From CBDDKZ01 sp965230415 (GTDB lineage Bacteria > Bacteroidota > Bacteroidia > Cytophagales > JAAEPT01), in the NCBI GenBank assembly GCA_965230415.1, contig CBDDKZ010000005.1, positions 2,170,001 through 2,234,000 of the forward strand: a stretch of DNA of 64,000 nt. Reading direction: 5' to 3'. Shown here piece after piece: positions 19,633-28,850 of this stretch. Each line of letters opens with the position of its first letter. Position 1 is the stretch's first letter. The position numbers were made by a program, and so were the translations under genes. The notes beneath the pieces are model-generated. The model made no database searches and was not told the DNA's origin. It worked only from the letters and a program-made list of their open reading frames with translations.

Positions 19633-22600
19633 TTAATCGATTTTAATAAATCTTTTATTAATAAATCCTCGTTTTTCACTGATATGAATAGTGTAAACTC
19701 CCTGTGGAAACATGCGCATGTCCAACTCGCTTGATTGCTCGGTAATTAGTTTCTGAATAATCAATTGTCCTGTTATACCGTAAATTGAAACTGTCGCAGA
19801 AATAGGTCCTTCTGAACTTTGAATTTGTAACATTCCTTTCACAGGATTAGGGTATATATGCCAATTGTTGCTATTTTCCATGATTTCTATGGAAGCAAGC
19901 GGGTCGCCAATACTGCATATTTCGAGTTCGATATTTTCGAGTTCGCCGCCATCAAAACTTACCTGATCCTCAAACAGGATAGTCCATAAACCACTTACAG
20001 TGTCATTGATGAGTGCCGAAAAAGAATTTTGGGCCTGAAATTCACTGCCATCTATTGGAGGACAAGAAAACTGTTCATAGGGAAGTCCGTTTTCAGATAA
20101 CGTGAAGTTAAAATTTTGAAGATCAAAATGAATACCTGAACAAGGTTCGGAAAATAGCAGAACGGAATCACCATGGGGCGAAATTAAAGTCGCCGTTAAA
20201 TCTCCGAACCATTCATGTGTTCCTGCAATATTTTTGACTTTTATAGATTGAAGTGGCCCTCCGTAAACAGGGAAATGTGCGACAGCACTACCTACTACAG
20301 GCAGTGATAATGGAAGATTCTCCGCGGTGTAAGTTTCACAAAAGACAGGACTTGTAGTAAATGAGAATTTTTTAGATGGAGCCACGTGATTGCCACAGCT
20401 TTGATCAGAAAGTACTCGCCAGTAGTATTTTGTGCTTGGTTTCAAACTAAAATCTGCCGTATATGAGGTGTCAGTGACTATCGTAATGGCGTGATTTATG
20501 GACTCGAAAAGGCTATCTGTAGAAATTTCCAATGTATAATTAATGTTGGTTTCATCCGCGAGCCACTTGAATGTTGGCGATAAAGGCAATTCGTCTGCGT
20601 TATTCTGTGGAGATAAGGGTTGGTAACTTTTAGAACTTGAGTCGGTTATAGTTATCTTAATAGATAAAGTCCTTGTAAAGCTGGTACCGCTAAAGAACAT
20701 ATCAAAAGTATATTCCCCTGGTTCATAATCTTCGGGAATAATAAGCTCAAGAGTATCATCACTATTCTGATTATAGGTTCTATTGGTGAAATTGCTGCTA
20801 ATATTTGTGGGTAGATTAAGCACAAGAACGTTTAGAGGGTCCAACAAATTTACGGGCACAATAAGTTGAATAGGAAAAGTGATACGGTTACCCGAACAAC
20901 TAATTTGTGACGTGGTGTCCATAATCACACCATAACTTGGTTCATAGCAGAGTTTTAATCCCCAAGAGTCAATCGAATTGTTGTCATCTTTTCCTGAGTC
21001 GTATGCGCTAAAAGTCCAGGTACCATGTACATTAGAGCCTAACAATTGACTAAAACGATCTTGTGGTTTCAATACAACTGCATCATTTAGCGGACAGAGT
21101 GAATTGGTGTAATTTATTCCCAAATCCGAAAAGCTTATATTGTACAATAAAGAAGTATCACAAGCATTTTCCAGTAAAACATAAGAGGAGCCATCCGGGG
21201 CAGTAATACTGAAGTTTAGATCATTGAAGTTGGCATGTTCTCCTTGTACATTGACAAATGCTATACTCGTTAAATTGCCATATTCTTCTACATCATATGA
21301 TGATTCAAAATTTCTGTTAACAGCACTAAATGTAAAGGATGTGTTTATGTTTGTTTCAAAACAGCGGGGTTCCATGGTGATAAAAGTAGTACTTTGAGTC
21401 GTAAATGCTCCGCAAACATTGCTGCCAATTACACGCCAGAAATAATTTGTAGCGGGAAGCAATGGAAAAGAATCATCAATGAGGTGTTCTTCTGTAAAAA
21501 TTTGGTGTACAATATCATTGAATTGTTCGTCCCGGCTTATTTGAACTTCATATTCACCCACATTTGAACTACTGCTCCAGGCAAAAGTTCTGCTATGTGC
21601 CGAAACAGTGTCGTTGTTTTGTGGTTCTAATATCAGGAAGGGAAAAGGTTCTAATCCGCGATAATCCAGGTTGATTAGCAGTTGATGAGAAACGGAAGCT
21701 GAGTTTGCCGTGAAAACTACGTCATAGTCACCCTCGACCAATTCATCTGTTATTATCAGTTTAATTTCAACGGTATCAGGTGCTAATACCTGTTGTCGCT
21801 CAAATTGAGCTGTGAGTCCTCGTGGCAAATCAAGTAAATCGAGTGTTATAAGTTCGTCAAATCCGGAAAGAGGTTCGATGCTAACAGCCAAATTAAAAGA
21901 TAAGGTATCCAAACCGCAAATATTAAATTTGTCGGTATCTGTAGAAAACACAAAGTCAGGATCGATAGGAGGGATAATCGAAAAATTTTGATTCGAAATG
22001 TCGAAAAAAACATTGTCGGATGCTTTGACCATGATCCGTGCCTCTGAAGTAGGTAAATTTGGTACGATTACGGTATCAACACCATCATTGTCCGTTCCTT
22101 GTTTAAGGAGGCGAGGATAGGTATATCCGCCGTCCGTTGACAGGTAAATATCAACATGCCGGCAGTTTATAGGGTTTTGATCTGTGTTAGCAACGTCCCA
22201 CTCAACAATAATCGAATCATTAATAATTACCGTATCAGAAATGTTGGGATTGGTAATAACAAATGGTCCGTGATCTCCTGATACTTCAAAAGATAAGAGG
22301 TCGCTTGCAATACCCCCTACCTCAACATTGTTATCTCGTACTGTGAACATTAAGTTCAGCGATCGACTATTTTGGGGCAATATTTCTCCAAGTGTTGAAG
22401 TATTGTTAACGATGTCAGACAATTGGGGGAAATACCGTTTTGTGTCCAGCGTAGGAGGGAAACTTCTGAAGAGAGGTGCTGATACATCCGGAGTATCCGG
22501 ATGTCCTGCGCGGCCAAGATCATATTGTTCCCAACAATAAGTAAGCACATCATCGTCAATGTCTGTTGCGCCGGCTTCTAAAACAAAAGGTGTACCCTTT

Positions 22601-23817
22601 GGTATGGTGAAACCTCCCTCAGGTATTGTAATCTCCGGAAGTGAATTGTTGGTTGTTATTTCTGTGCCGCAGGAAGAAAGGTCAGTCGCCAACTCATACT
22701 TGACCCTGGCAATGCTGTTTATGTGAAAATAATCATCGGTATTTTCAACCAGGTTCTGTTCCTGGCATCTTCCTGGGTAAGCCAAAATCGTAGATCCGCT
22801 ACCTACCTCGAATGCTGTGAGTCCAAATCTTGCTCCTACACAGTCTCCAGCATTACCATTAAATGTATGTGTGGCATTGAACTGGTGAGCGATGATATGG
22901 GCAAGAAGTTTGATGTAATAATCATCGTTATCGGGGTTTGGATTTCCTGATACACATCGGGCTTTGGAGTTGCCACACGCGGAGCCCAGTATGGTACGAC
23001 CTGCGTTACCCGTACTAAATCCATGGCCAATGTCATAAGATGAACTGGAGATAAGGGATTCAATAACATCTTCTGTTTCATCAACGAACTCACCGGCATC
23101 ATCATTGGTATAAGGATCTGAATCTCCATCCAAATAAATGAGCGTATCTGCCTGCAGCAGCTCTAATTCAATACCCAAATCGTTGCTGAATATTAGATTT
23201 ATTCTGTTGACAGCCACAATAATAGCGTCTATAGCATCTTGTCTTGTGCCGCCGTGGTATTGTGTGAATTCACCTGTACAAGTAGCTGCTAAGCGGAATA
23301 TTCGTTTGTTTTGGATTTCCTGAGGTATGTACGATTTTGCAACAGTCCTTTTTGGAAGTGCTTCCAGGTCTTCAGTATGACAAGCGCTATGAGTAAACTC
23401 TTCCGAATGTTCAAATGTCCGATTTTTGCTATATGCTATGCGCTGTTTATTGTGACTTATGGATACGGTGAAAGGTTCATCCTCATAGATAATTGCTTCC
23501 AGGCCTTTGGATGTTCTTTCTACGCTGACTTTATGTTGAGGTGCCTGTGCTACGTAGCCGCTAAAAGTCCGGAGCAGGGGGTATTGAGAAGCTAATGACT
23601 TACTTATTGTATTATTAGGAAATAGCTTAACGGTCAGATAAGTACCACCAGGTGTAGGTATGGAAAATAGAGATCCTTTTTTAGATACATTATTAAGTTC
23701 TTTTACTGTAAAAGCAAAGATTTCTTCTTCGGATACAGCAGTATGCTGTCCTATCGTCGATAGTTGACTCAAAAATAGTGAGCCAAAAAGAACCCAATAT
23801 GCTAATTTTCTAAACAA
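19633..23817 (-). CDS. Secreted reprolysin-like (M12-type) metalloprotease homologue with degenerate active site and T9SS signal
   Basis: This is a 1,394-residue protein. It has a signal peptide, a propeptide-like domain (~50-122) and a reprolysin-like fold (~170-390). Then come Ig/FnIII-like domains, two P-domain-like modules (~820-960 and ~1165-1305, each with a CPxxxG/LCP...W pattern) and a type A type IX secretion C-terminal domain (WHIYPNPVKG... to FIKID). The zinc motif normally reads HExxHxxGxxH. Here it is HIIAHQFNATH (307-317): the three zinc-binding histidines remain, but the catalytic Glu is Ile308 and the Gly is Asn314. The Met-turn (normally STIMAY) is STILAY with Leu345. It therefore looks like a zinc-binding pseudoprotease. 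It lies 20 bp downstream of a lipoprotein gene related to its propeptide. Confidence 0.88.
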   Translation of the reverse strand: MFRKLAYWVLFGSLFLSQLSTIGQHTAVSEEEIFAFTVKELNNVSKKGSLFSIPTPGGTYLTVKLFPNNTISKSLASQYPLLRTFSGYVAQAPQHKVSVERTSKGLEAIIYEDEPFTVSISHNKQRIAYSKNRTFEHSEEFTHSACHTEDLEALPKRTVAKSYIPQEIQNKRIFRLAATCTGEFTQYHGGTRQDAIDAIIVAVNRINLIFSNDLGIELELLQADTLIYLDGDSDPYTNDDAGEFVDETEDVIESLISSSSYDIGHGFSTGNAGRTILGSACGNSKARCVSGNPNPDNDDYYIKLLAHIIAHQFNATHTFNGNAGDCVGARFGLTAFEVGSGSTILAYPGRCQEQNLVENTDDYFHINSIARVKYELATDLSSCGTEITTNNSLPEITIPEGGFTIPKGTPFVLEAGATDIDDDVLTYCWEQYDLGRAGHPDTPDVSAPLFRSFPPTLDTKRYFPQLSDIVNNTSTLGEILPQNSRSLNLMFTVRDNNVEVGGIASDLLSFEVSGDHGPFVITNPNISDTVIINDSIIVEWDVANTDQNPINCRHVDIYLSTDGGYTYPRLLKQGTDNDGVDTVIVPNLPTSEARIMVKASDNVFFDISNQNFSIIPPIDPDFVFSTDTDKFNICGLDTLSFNLAVSIEPLSGFDELITLDLLDLPRGLTAQFERQQVLAPDTVEIKLIITDELVEGDYDVVFTANSASVSHQLLINLDYRGLEPFPFLILEPQNNDTVSAHSRTFAWSSSSNVGEYEVQISRDEQFNDIVHQIFTEEHLIDDSFPLLPATNYFWRVIGSNVCGAFTTQSTTFITMEPRCFETNINTSFTFSAVNRNFESSYDVEEYGNLTSIAFVNVQGEHANFNDLNFSITAPDGSSYVLLENACDTSLLYNISFSDLGINYTNSLCPLNDAVVLKPQDRFSQLLGSNVHGTWTFSAYDSGKDDNNSIDSWGLKLCYEPSYGVIMDTTSQISCSGNRITFPIQLIVPVNLLDPLNVLVLNLPTNISSNFTNRTYNQNSDDTLELIIPEDYEPGEYTFDMFFSGTSFTRTLSIKITITDSSSKSYQPLSPQNNADELPLSPTFKWLADETNINYTLEISTDSLFESINHAITIVTDTSYTADFSLKPSTKYYWRVLSDQSCGNHVAPSKKFSFTTSPVFCETYTAENLPLSLPVVGSAVAHFPVYGGPLQSIKVKNIAGTHEWFGDLTATLISPHGDSVLLFSEPCSGIHFDLQNFNFTLSENGLPYEQFSCPPIDGSEFQAQNSFSALINDTVSGLWTILFEDQVSFDGGELENIELEICSIGDPLASIEIMENSNNWHIYPNPVKGMLQIQSSEGPISATVSIYGITGQLIIQKLITEQSSELDMRMFPQGVYTIHISEKRGFINKRFIKID

Positions 23818-23837
23818 AATCTCCCAAGTTATTTATT

Positions 23838-24398
23838 TTATTTCTTAAGTCTTTCATGAAATTCTTTTGCCTTGGTAACATCAGATTTCCAATAACTTAT
23901 AAATTGTGTGGGGTTGTTTGTTAGGGGTTGTATATATGCTGATTTACCGTCCATATATATGGATGCATGAAAACCTTTTGTTGTCCATTCCAGTCTTGTA
24001 ACAATTGATTGGTCATTAATGTTCACACCTTTGTATGTCTGGATATTAGGAAATTTTTTCGCTAGTTCGTCGCTCATAGTTCCTGATCGGACAATTTTAT
24101 AGTTTAGTAGTTGTCCGTCGGGAAGGGGTAATTTTAGTATCACTTCAGATTGGTCTACCGCTTGATTAGTACAATTTTTTATGATGTCTTTGCAAGCAAT
24201 GGTATCCAATATCCATAGTTTAAAAGCTTTTACTCCATATTCTGATGCTTTAATCTGGTTGTTTACAGTAAGTTCTTCCCATAGTTTATTAACGGTTTTG
24301 GCACTAAGTTGTTCACGGTTCTTACTGTTTGTTTGATTAGCAGGTTTACATGCCGTAAACGCAAGCAAAAAAATCAAGAAGTAGAAGCGATTTGCCAT
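23838..24398 (-). CDS. Lipoprotein resembling a free-standing metalloprotease propeptide
   Basis: This is a 186-residue lipoprotein with lipobox AFTAC (Cys17). Residues 86-160 (LKLPLPDGQLLNYKIVRSGT, then ELAKKFPNIQTYKG and TRLEWTTKGFHASIYMDG) align by eye with residues 50-122 of the adjacent protease-like protein. There the matching segments are FSIPTPGGTYLTVKLFPNN, SLASQYPLLRTFSG and VERTSKGLEAIIYEDE. It contains nothing resembling a catalytic domain. The gene is 20 bp upstream of the protease-like gene on the same strand, so the two are likely one transcript. A propeptide-like inhibitor, chaperone or tether for the neighbour is inference; the shared domain is seen in the sequence. Confidence 0.72.
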   Translation of the reverse strand: MANRFYFLIFLLAFTACKPANQTNSKNREQLSAKTVNKLWEELTVNNQIKASEYGVKAFKLWILDTIACKDIIKNCTNQAVDQSEVILKLPLPDGQLLNYKIVRSGTMSDELAKKFPNIQTYKGVNINDQSIVTRLEWTTKGFHASIYMDGKSAYIQPLTNNPTQFISYWKSDVTKAKEFHERLKK

Positions 24399-24485
24399 AG
24401 TATAACCTAATTTCGGATTTTAGAGCCTTAAAATGTTAATACACTTATTCCCCAATATCTTAAAGATAAGCATATGTATGTATAC

Positions 24486-24523
24486 AAAAAAAGCCTTTTG
24501 CGCAAAAATGCAAAAGGCTTTTT
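24486..24523 (-). terminator. Strong terminator after the FKBP gene
   Basis: Stem AAAGCCTTTTGC/GCAAAAGGCTTT with A- and T-runs on both sides, so it could work in either direction. It lies 22 bp past the FKBP stop codon. Confidence 0.9.
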
Positions 24524-24544
24524 CTAATTGAGGTATGAAATTTA

Positions 24545-25417
24545 TCAATGTTGATGGCCATGTCCGTGGTCGTGACCATGTCCACTATGGTCGTGTGAGT
24601 GTCCACTATGGTCATTCGTGTCGCTATTAGACGGATCTAATATTTCCAATAATTCCATTTCAAATATGAGGGTTTCATTTGGTCCTATAGCGCTACCACC
24701 GCCTCTGGTACCATAAGCTAGATCTGATGGTACATAAAGTTTCCATTTGGATCCTACAGGCATCATTTGTAATGCTTCGATCCAACCTTGAATTAGACCT
24801 GATCCCGCGTTGGCTTCGAAAGGAACACCACGATCTACCGAACTATCAAATTTTGTGCCGTCAAGCAAAGTTCCTGTATAGTGTGTTTTAACACGGTCAG
24901 ATGCTTTAGGAACGGCACCTGTTCCCTCTTTCAATATTTCATATTGCAGTCCGCTTGATGTAGTTTTTACCTCAGGTCTTTTACCATTTTCTGCAAGGAA
25001 TTTTTCACCTTTTTCTTTGTTTTCTGTCGCTTGACGCTCTGCTGCAGCTTGTTGTGCTGCACGAATTTTTACAGTGAATTCCTGCATAACAGTATTTACT
25101 TCAGCTTCTGTCATACGAGAAGAGTCTGCCTGAAAATCCATCATCCCCTTTGCTATTATTTGTGGTGAAACAGAAGTATCAATACCCTGCAATTTAAAAT
25201 TGCTAATCGCCTGAACTCCCACTGCGTATGAAAATTTGTGATTCTCACTGTTAGGGTCAAAATCCACCGTCTTATCGGCTAGTTTCTTTTCCAATTCAGC
25301 CACTTTGGCCTTCAATTGATCATTTTCTGCTTTTATCTCTTTTTTTGATTGAGCCATTCCAAATGTTGTTGCAAGACTTAAACAAAGAATCAACAGACCT
25401 TTGATTGTACGTTTCAT
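24545..25417 (-). CDS. FKBP-type peptidyl-prolyl cis-trans isomerase with His-rich tail
   Basis: The protein is 290 residues if started at the ATG at 25417, which gives a clean signal peptide (MKRTIKGLLILCLSLATTFGMAQ); a start at 25444 would add nine residues before it. A short coiled coil (KKEIKAENDQLKAKVAELEK) is followed by an FKBP N-terminal helical domain and an FKBP catalytic domain (VKTHYTGTLLDGTKFDSS, GWIEALQMMPVGSKW, YGTRGGGSAIGPNETLIFE). The last ~30 residues are rich in His, Asp and Gly, a likely Ni/Zn/Cu-binding tail as in SlyD. It probably folds proteins in the periplasm or at the outer membrane. Monocistronic, with a strong terminator. Confidence 0.93.
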   Translation of the reverse strand: MKRTIKGLLILCLSLATTFGMAQSKKEIKAENDQLKAKVAELEKKLADKTVDFDPNSENHKFSYAVGVQAISNFKLQGIDTSVSPQIIAKGMMDFQADSSRMTEAEVNTVMQEFTVKIRAAQQAAAERQATENKEKGEKFLAENGKRPEVKTTSSGLQYEILKEGTGAVPKASDRVKTHYTGTLLDGTKFDSSVDRGVPFEANAGSGLIQGWIEALQMMPVGSKWKLYVPSDLAYGTRGGGSAIGPNETLIFEMELLEILDPSNSDTNDHSGHSHDHSGHGHDHGHGHQH

Positions 25418-25469
25418 TATTAAAAGTTTTATGTTAAGTTTCATATCTTAAATCACGAATATAGTGAAA

Positions 25470-26285
25470 TTATTGTACGTACGTAAGTCTAAAATAGGCA
25501 CTTTCGGCTGTCTTTAAACCCAAAGTGAATTCTTCGGTTTTAAAATCGTCCGAAATTTCACCTGCCAGGGTATTAGGAGGTGATGAACCCTCATTAACAG
25601 CATAAAAATAAATGAAATTGTCTCCCGGGTTTACTCTTATTTGAATTATTTGAGGCTCTGAAACGATGGCGAAGTTTTCTATCTCCCATACTCCGTTTAC
25701 ATTAATAGAAATGATGTCGCCATCCTGAGCCGCATGATCAAATACACTCAATTCAACCAGTTCACTTTGTACCTCGTACTCCGAGGCGATTTCATTTTCA
25801 TTGGGCTCAGGGACCGTTGAACCAGGCATATTTACCCGAATACCTAATAGATTACTTTCTGCCCCTTGCTCACTTCTGGTATTAAAATTCATATGCACAT
25901 AAGCGAGTTCGTTTTCTTGAATTTCATCGGTCACATTATAACAATAGTTAAAAGTTACATCATTACCATTCGTTTCGACAACAGGGCGCTCTATGGGCGT
26001 ATCACCGGGATTGTGGACTACATCAAAAATTTCATTACCACGATTATCATAAAAGTGTACATCCGTTTTTAATGTGTGCAGACATTTCTCTTCACCGTCG
26101 TATTCAAAAGTAACAGCAATTGCGCTATCTCCACCTATAGAATCGCAGGCATTATCCACAAATGCATAACTTGGGTCGCTAATGGCAAAATCTTCACACT
26201 CTACATCAACAACTTCAATTTCCAGGGACTTTTTGTGACATCCATAAACGAAGATAATCGCTATAAATAAGAATACTTTTCTCAT
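25470..26285 (-). CDS. Lipoprotein with a C-terminal module shared with the upstream gene
   Basis: This is a 271-residue lipoprotein with lipobox VYGC (Cys16). The N-terminal half is beta-rich with several cysteines and resembles no family I can name. The C-terminal ~95 residues (LSVFDHAAQDGDIISINVNG..., NPGDNFIYFYAVNEGSSPPN, ending AYFRLTY) are clearly related to the C-terminus of the upstream-encoded beta-barrel protein. The start codon overlaps that gene's stop (TAATG at 26283-26287), which suggests translational coupling. The two proteins probably act together at the outer membrane. Confidence 0.7.
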   Translation of the reverse strand: MRKVFLFIAIIFVYGCHKKSLEIEVVDVECEDFAISDPSYAFVDNACDSIGGDSAIAVTFEYDGEEKCLHTLKTDVHFYDNRGNEIFDVVHNPGDTPIERPVVETNGNDVTFNYCYNVTDEIQENELAYVHMNFNTRSEQGAESNLLGIRVNMPGSTVPEPNENEIASEYEVQSELVELSVFDHAAQDGDIISINVNGVWEIENFAIVSEPQIIQIRVNPGDNFIYFYAVNEGSSPPNTLAGEISDDFKTEEFTLGLKTAESAYFRLTYVQ

Positions 26286-27442
26286 TATTTTTTAGGCTTA
26301 TGATAAATGATTTCCAAGGCTCCACTTTGCTGGAGCGTAGATTCAAGAATAATTTGATGTTTATCTTTTCCGTCATCAACGATAACGGCTGCCGTGTTGG
26401 GTTCGTACTTGCCAAGATTTAGCGCATATAATATTAGCTTATTATGCCCTTCTTTTAACTCAACGGTAATGTATTTTTTCTTGTTTTTTAGCTCGTAATT
26501 CTGAATAATCCATTTATCATTCAGAATTAGGCTAACTATGTCCCCATCTTCCATTTGATGATCCCAAATTTCAATGGTAACCTTTGATGATTTAACCTTG
26601 ACCTTGTTTGTTACTGAAAAATCTCGCCCGCCTGCTGTATGGTCTTTATCGTCGACGCTAACAGGTTCTTCCGTTTCTTTAACAGGATCAACTTTGATAG
26701 GTTTGTCAGGTTTTGTTCTTTTCTTTCGTTCTTTTTTAGGCCTGTATAAAAGTAATTTGTTGTATTGTACAACCAGACTTAAATTATTGCCTTTTGCCGT
26801 AAGCTGATCGGCTGCCAACGTAACTCCGTCATTAGTCACGTTGTAATCTGCTTGCATTAAAGGGTTATCAGCTACATGTTGGTATCGAAGCCCTACATTT
26901 AACTGGTCGCTGTTTTTTAGCAAAAATTCAAATCCTATTTCCGGACTTACGGAATAACTGGACTCGCTGTATGATGAATTTATGGTAAGCGTTTCAAATC
27001 CTTTTACATATTCTGTTGTTGCGGACTCTGCTCCACCTCTTATGATATTATAAGAGGTCCCCAAGCGAAAATATAGGTAGGTGTGATATTCTAATTTATG
27101 GGCATATTTCAGTGAAGCATAGAAGTTACTGAACCATGTAACACTCTTAATATTCACTTCGAACCCGTCCACACGATTTTCAAAATGTTTGTCTTTAATA
27201 GACAGTTGATGCCTGTTTGTACGAGCACCTGCTTCGAGCTGAATACGGTTAAAAAGCCGGTAGCCGAAAGAGCCGCCCATACTAAAAGCTGACCCGATTC
27301 CCTTAAATCTCAAAACACTGTCTGCTGATGTCTTGAAAAAAGGTGTACCATAGTTTAATTCCAATCCGCCGTAGAAATGTTGTTGAGCAAATACTGTAGT
27401 CGAAATACATAGAGCGAAAAGTAAAACCGGGATTTTTTTCAT
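26285..27442 (-). CDS. Outer-membrane beta-barrel protein with C-terminal beta module
   Basis: The protein is 385 residues from the ATG at 27442, chosen because it begins a signal peptide (MKKIPVLLFALCISTTVFAQ); a start at 27493 would add 17 non-signal residues. Residues ~20-240 show alternating aromatic strands with GGL/GYRLFNR/SVSPEIGFEF patterns of an 8-10 strand barrel. A Lys/Pro-rich linker (~245-280) follows. Residues ~290-385 (IEIWDHQMEDGDIVSLILN..., LILYALNLGKYEPN) match the C-terminal module of the next gene. Function unknown; a structural or T9SS-accessory role is inference. Confidence 0.72.
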   Translation of the reverse strand: MKKIPVLLFALCISTTVFAQQHFYGGLELNYGTPFFKTSADSVLRFKGIGSAFSMGGSFGYRLFNRIQLEAGARTNRHQLSIKDKHFENRVDGFEVNIKSVTWFSNFYASLKYAHKLEYHTYLYFRLGTSYNIIRGGAESATTEYVKGFETLTINSSYSESSYSVSPEIGFEFLLKNSDQLNVGLRYQHVADNPLMQADYNVTNDGVTLAADQLTAKGNNLSLVVQYNKLLLYRPKKERKKRTKPDKPIKVDPVKETEEPVSVDDKDHTAGGRDFSVTNKVKVKSSKVTIEIWDHQMEDGDIVSLILNDKWIIQNYELKNKKKYITVELKEGHNKLILYALNLGKYEPNTAAVIVDDGKDKHQIILESTLQQSGALEIIYHKPKK

Positions 27443-27676
27443 ACAATAACTATGAGAGTTAACACAAGATAAATATAAAGAATAATAATTCAATTCTTGT
27501 TAATGGGGAGTATACGGTAAAAAAGAGTGTTTGGAAGTCCGTATTCTAAAAAATACAAAAAATTATTCACAATTGAATCACTTTTTGCATTAAGTTTGTA
27601 TTCTATATAAACGTTCAATACCAGGAACACGTATAGTTCATAAGAGGATCATTAACAGCAATAATTCGTTTGAATA

Positions 27677-28829
27677 ATGAACCAGCAGAAATCACCAAAT
27701 CACCATATCTGTAAATTCGTGCAGGCCAATAATCTTAGCTTAATCAAGACCGCCATTGTCGTAGTGCTGTTTTTTTCTAATTATTTTAGTTATTCTGAGT
27801 TATACTCCGCCAATGAGCAGTTTTCTGATAAACTGAGAATGGTGGGTGAGTCAAAAAACGGGAAAAGAGTAGGTCTGTGGAAGTCCTATCGAGATGATTG
27901 TAAAAGGTTATATAAGTTATGGTGACGGTACCGAACTAGGTGAATACGAGTGTTTCTTCATAGAAGGAGGCTTGGAAATTAGCGGATTTTTTGATCAAAC
28001 CGGTAGGAAAAATGGTGAATGGATACACTATTTTGATGGAGGAATAATGAAGTCAAAAGGGAATTTCTCAAATGACAACCCTGTTGGTAAATGGGAATTC
28101 TATTATAACTCAGGTACAATAAAACAAAAGCTTACGTATGATTCGTTAAGCCATCTCTTAAAAAAGGAAGATTATTACGAGAACGAAAAACTGGCGAGTC
28201 TGGCCACCTACAATGAATTTGGTGAGGCGCAAGGTACCTGGAAGAAATACTATCAAGATGGAAATTTGAAGGCCGAGGGCGCTGTAAACGATGAAGACAA
28301 AATGCAATGGAAAACCTACTATAAATCCGGGGAATTGCAGTCTTTGGTAGAAAAAGTGCATGGTAAAGCAAATGGTAACTGGAAAACCTTTTTTAAGAAT
28401 GGAAATGTAGAGGAATCAGGCAACTATAAATTTGGTGCTAAAACCGGCACATGGACCACCTACTATAATGGTGGCAAGTTAAGAACGCGGGTAGAATACG
28501 TTGCCAACAGGCCCAATGGAATATATACTTCGTACTATTATAATGGTGGTGTGGATAGTACCGGGTATTATCGCAGTGGACTCAAAGATAGCACCTGGAC
28601 CAATTACCATCCTAATGGCACCGTTAAATTAATAGGAACATACGATGATGATCAAAAAGTTGGTGTATGGAAAAGCTTTTATTCGAACGATCAAATGCAT
28701 GTGGTCGGGAGGTATCACGATGGTCTTCGCGTGGGTGAATTTCGATATTACCATTTTAACGGAGATCCGGACAAACTGGAAGACTACAACCTGAAGGGGG
28801 AAGTCATTCGTCGAAGAAAATTCAAATAG
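27677..28829 (+). pseudogene. MORN_2-repeat exported protein, split by a frameshift
   Basis: The 5' part (27677-27925) encodes an N-terminal membrane/signal segment (IVVVLFFSNYFSYS) and the first MORN-like unit (NGKRVGLWKSYRDD). The 3' part (27894-28829, 311 codons) is in another frame, lacks a signal, and continues with about eleven 23-residue units of the G(K/T)WxxYYxxGxLxxxG type (YwqK/MORN_2 family). Skipping one base near 27899 gives a continuous reading ...SYRDD-VKGYISYGDG. So either the gene is broken, the assembly has an indel, or a +1 shift is used. MORN_2 proteins have no settled enzymatic role. Confidence 0.75.
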
Positions 28830-28850
28830 TTATGAAGGAGCAACGCCCAA

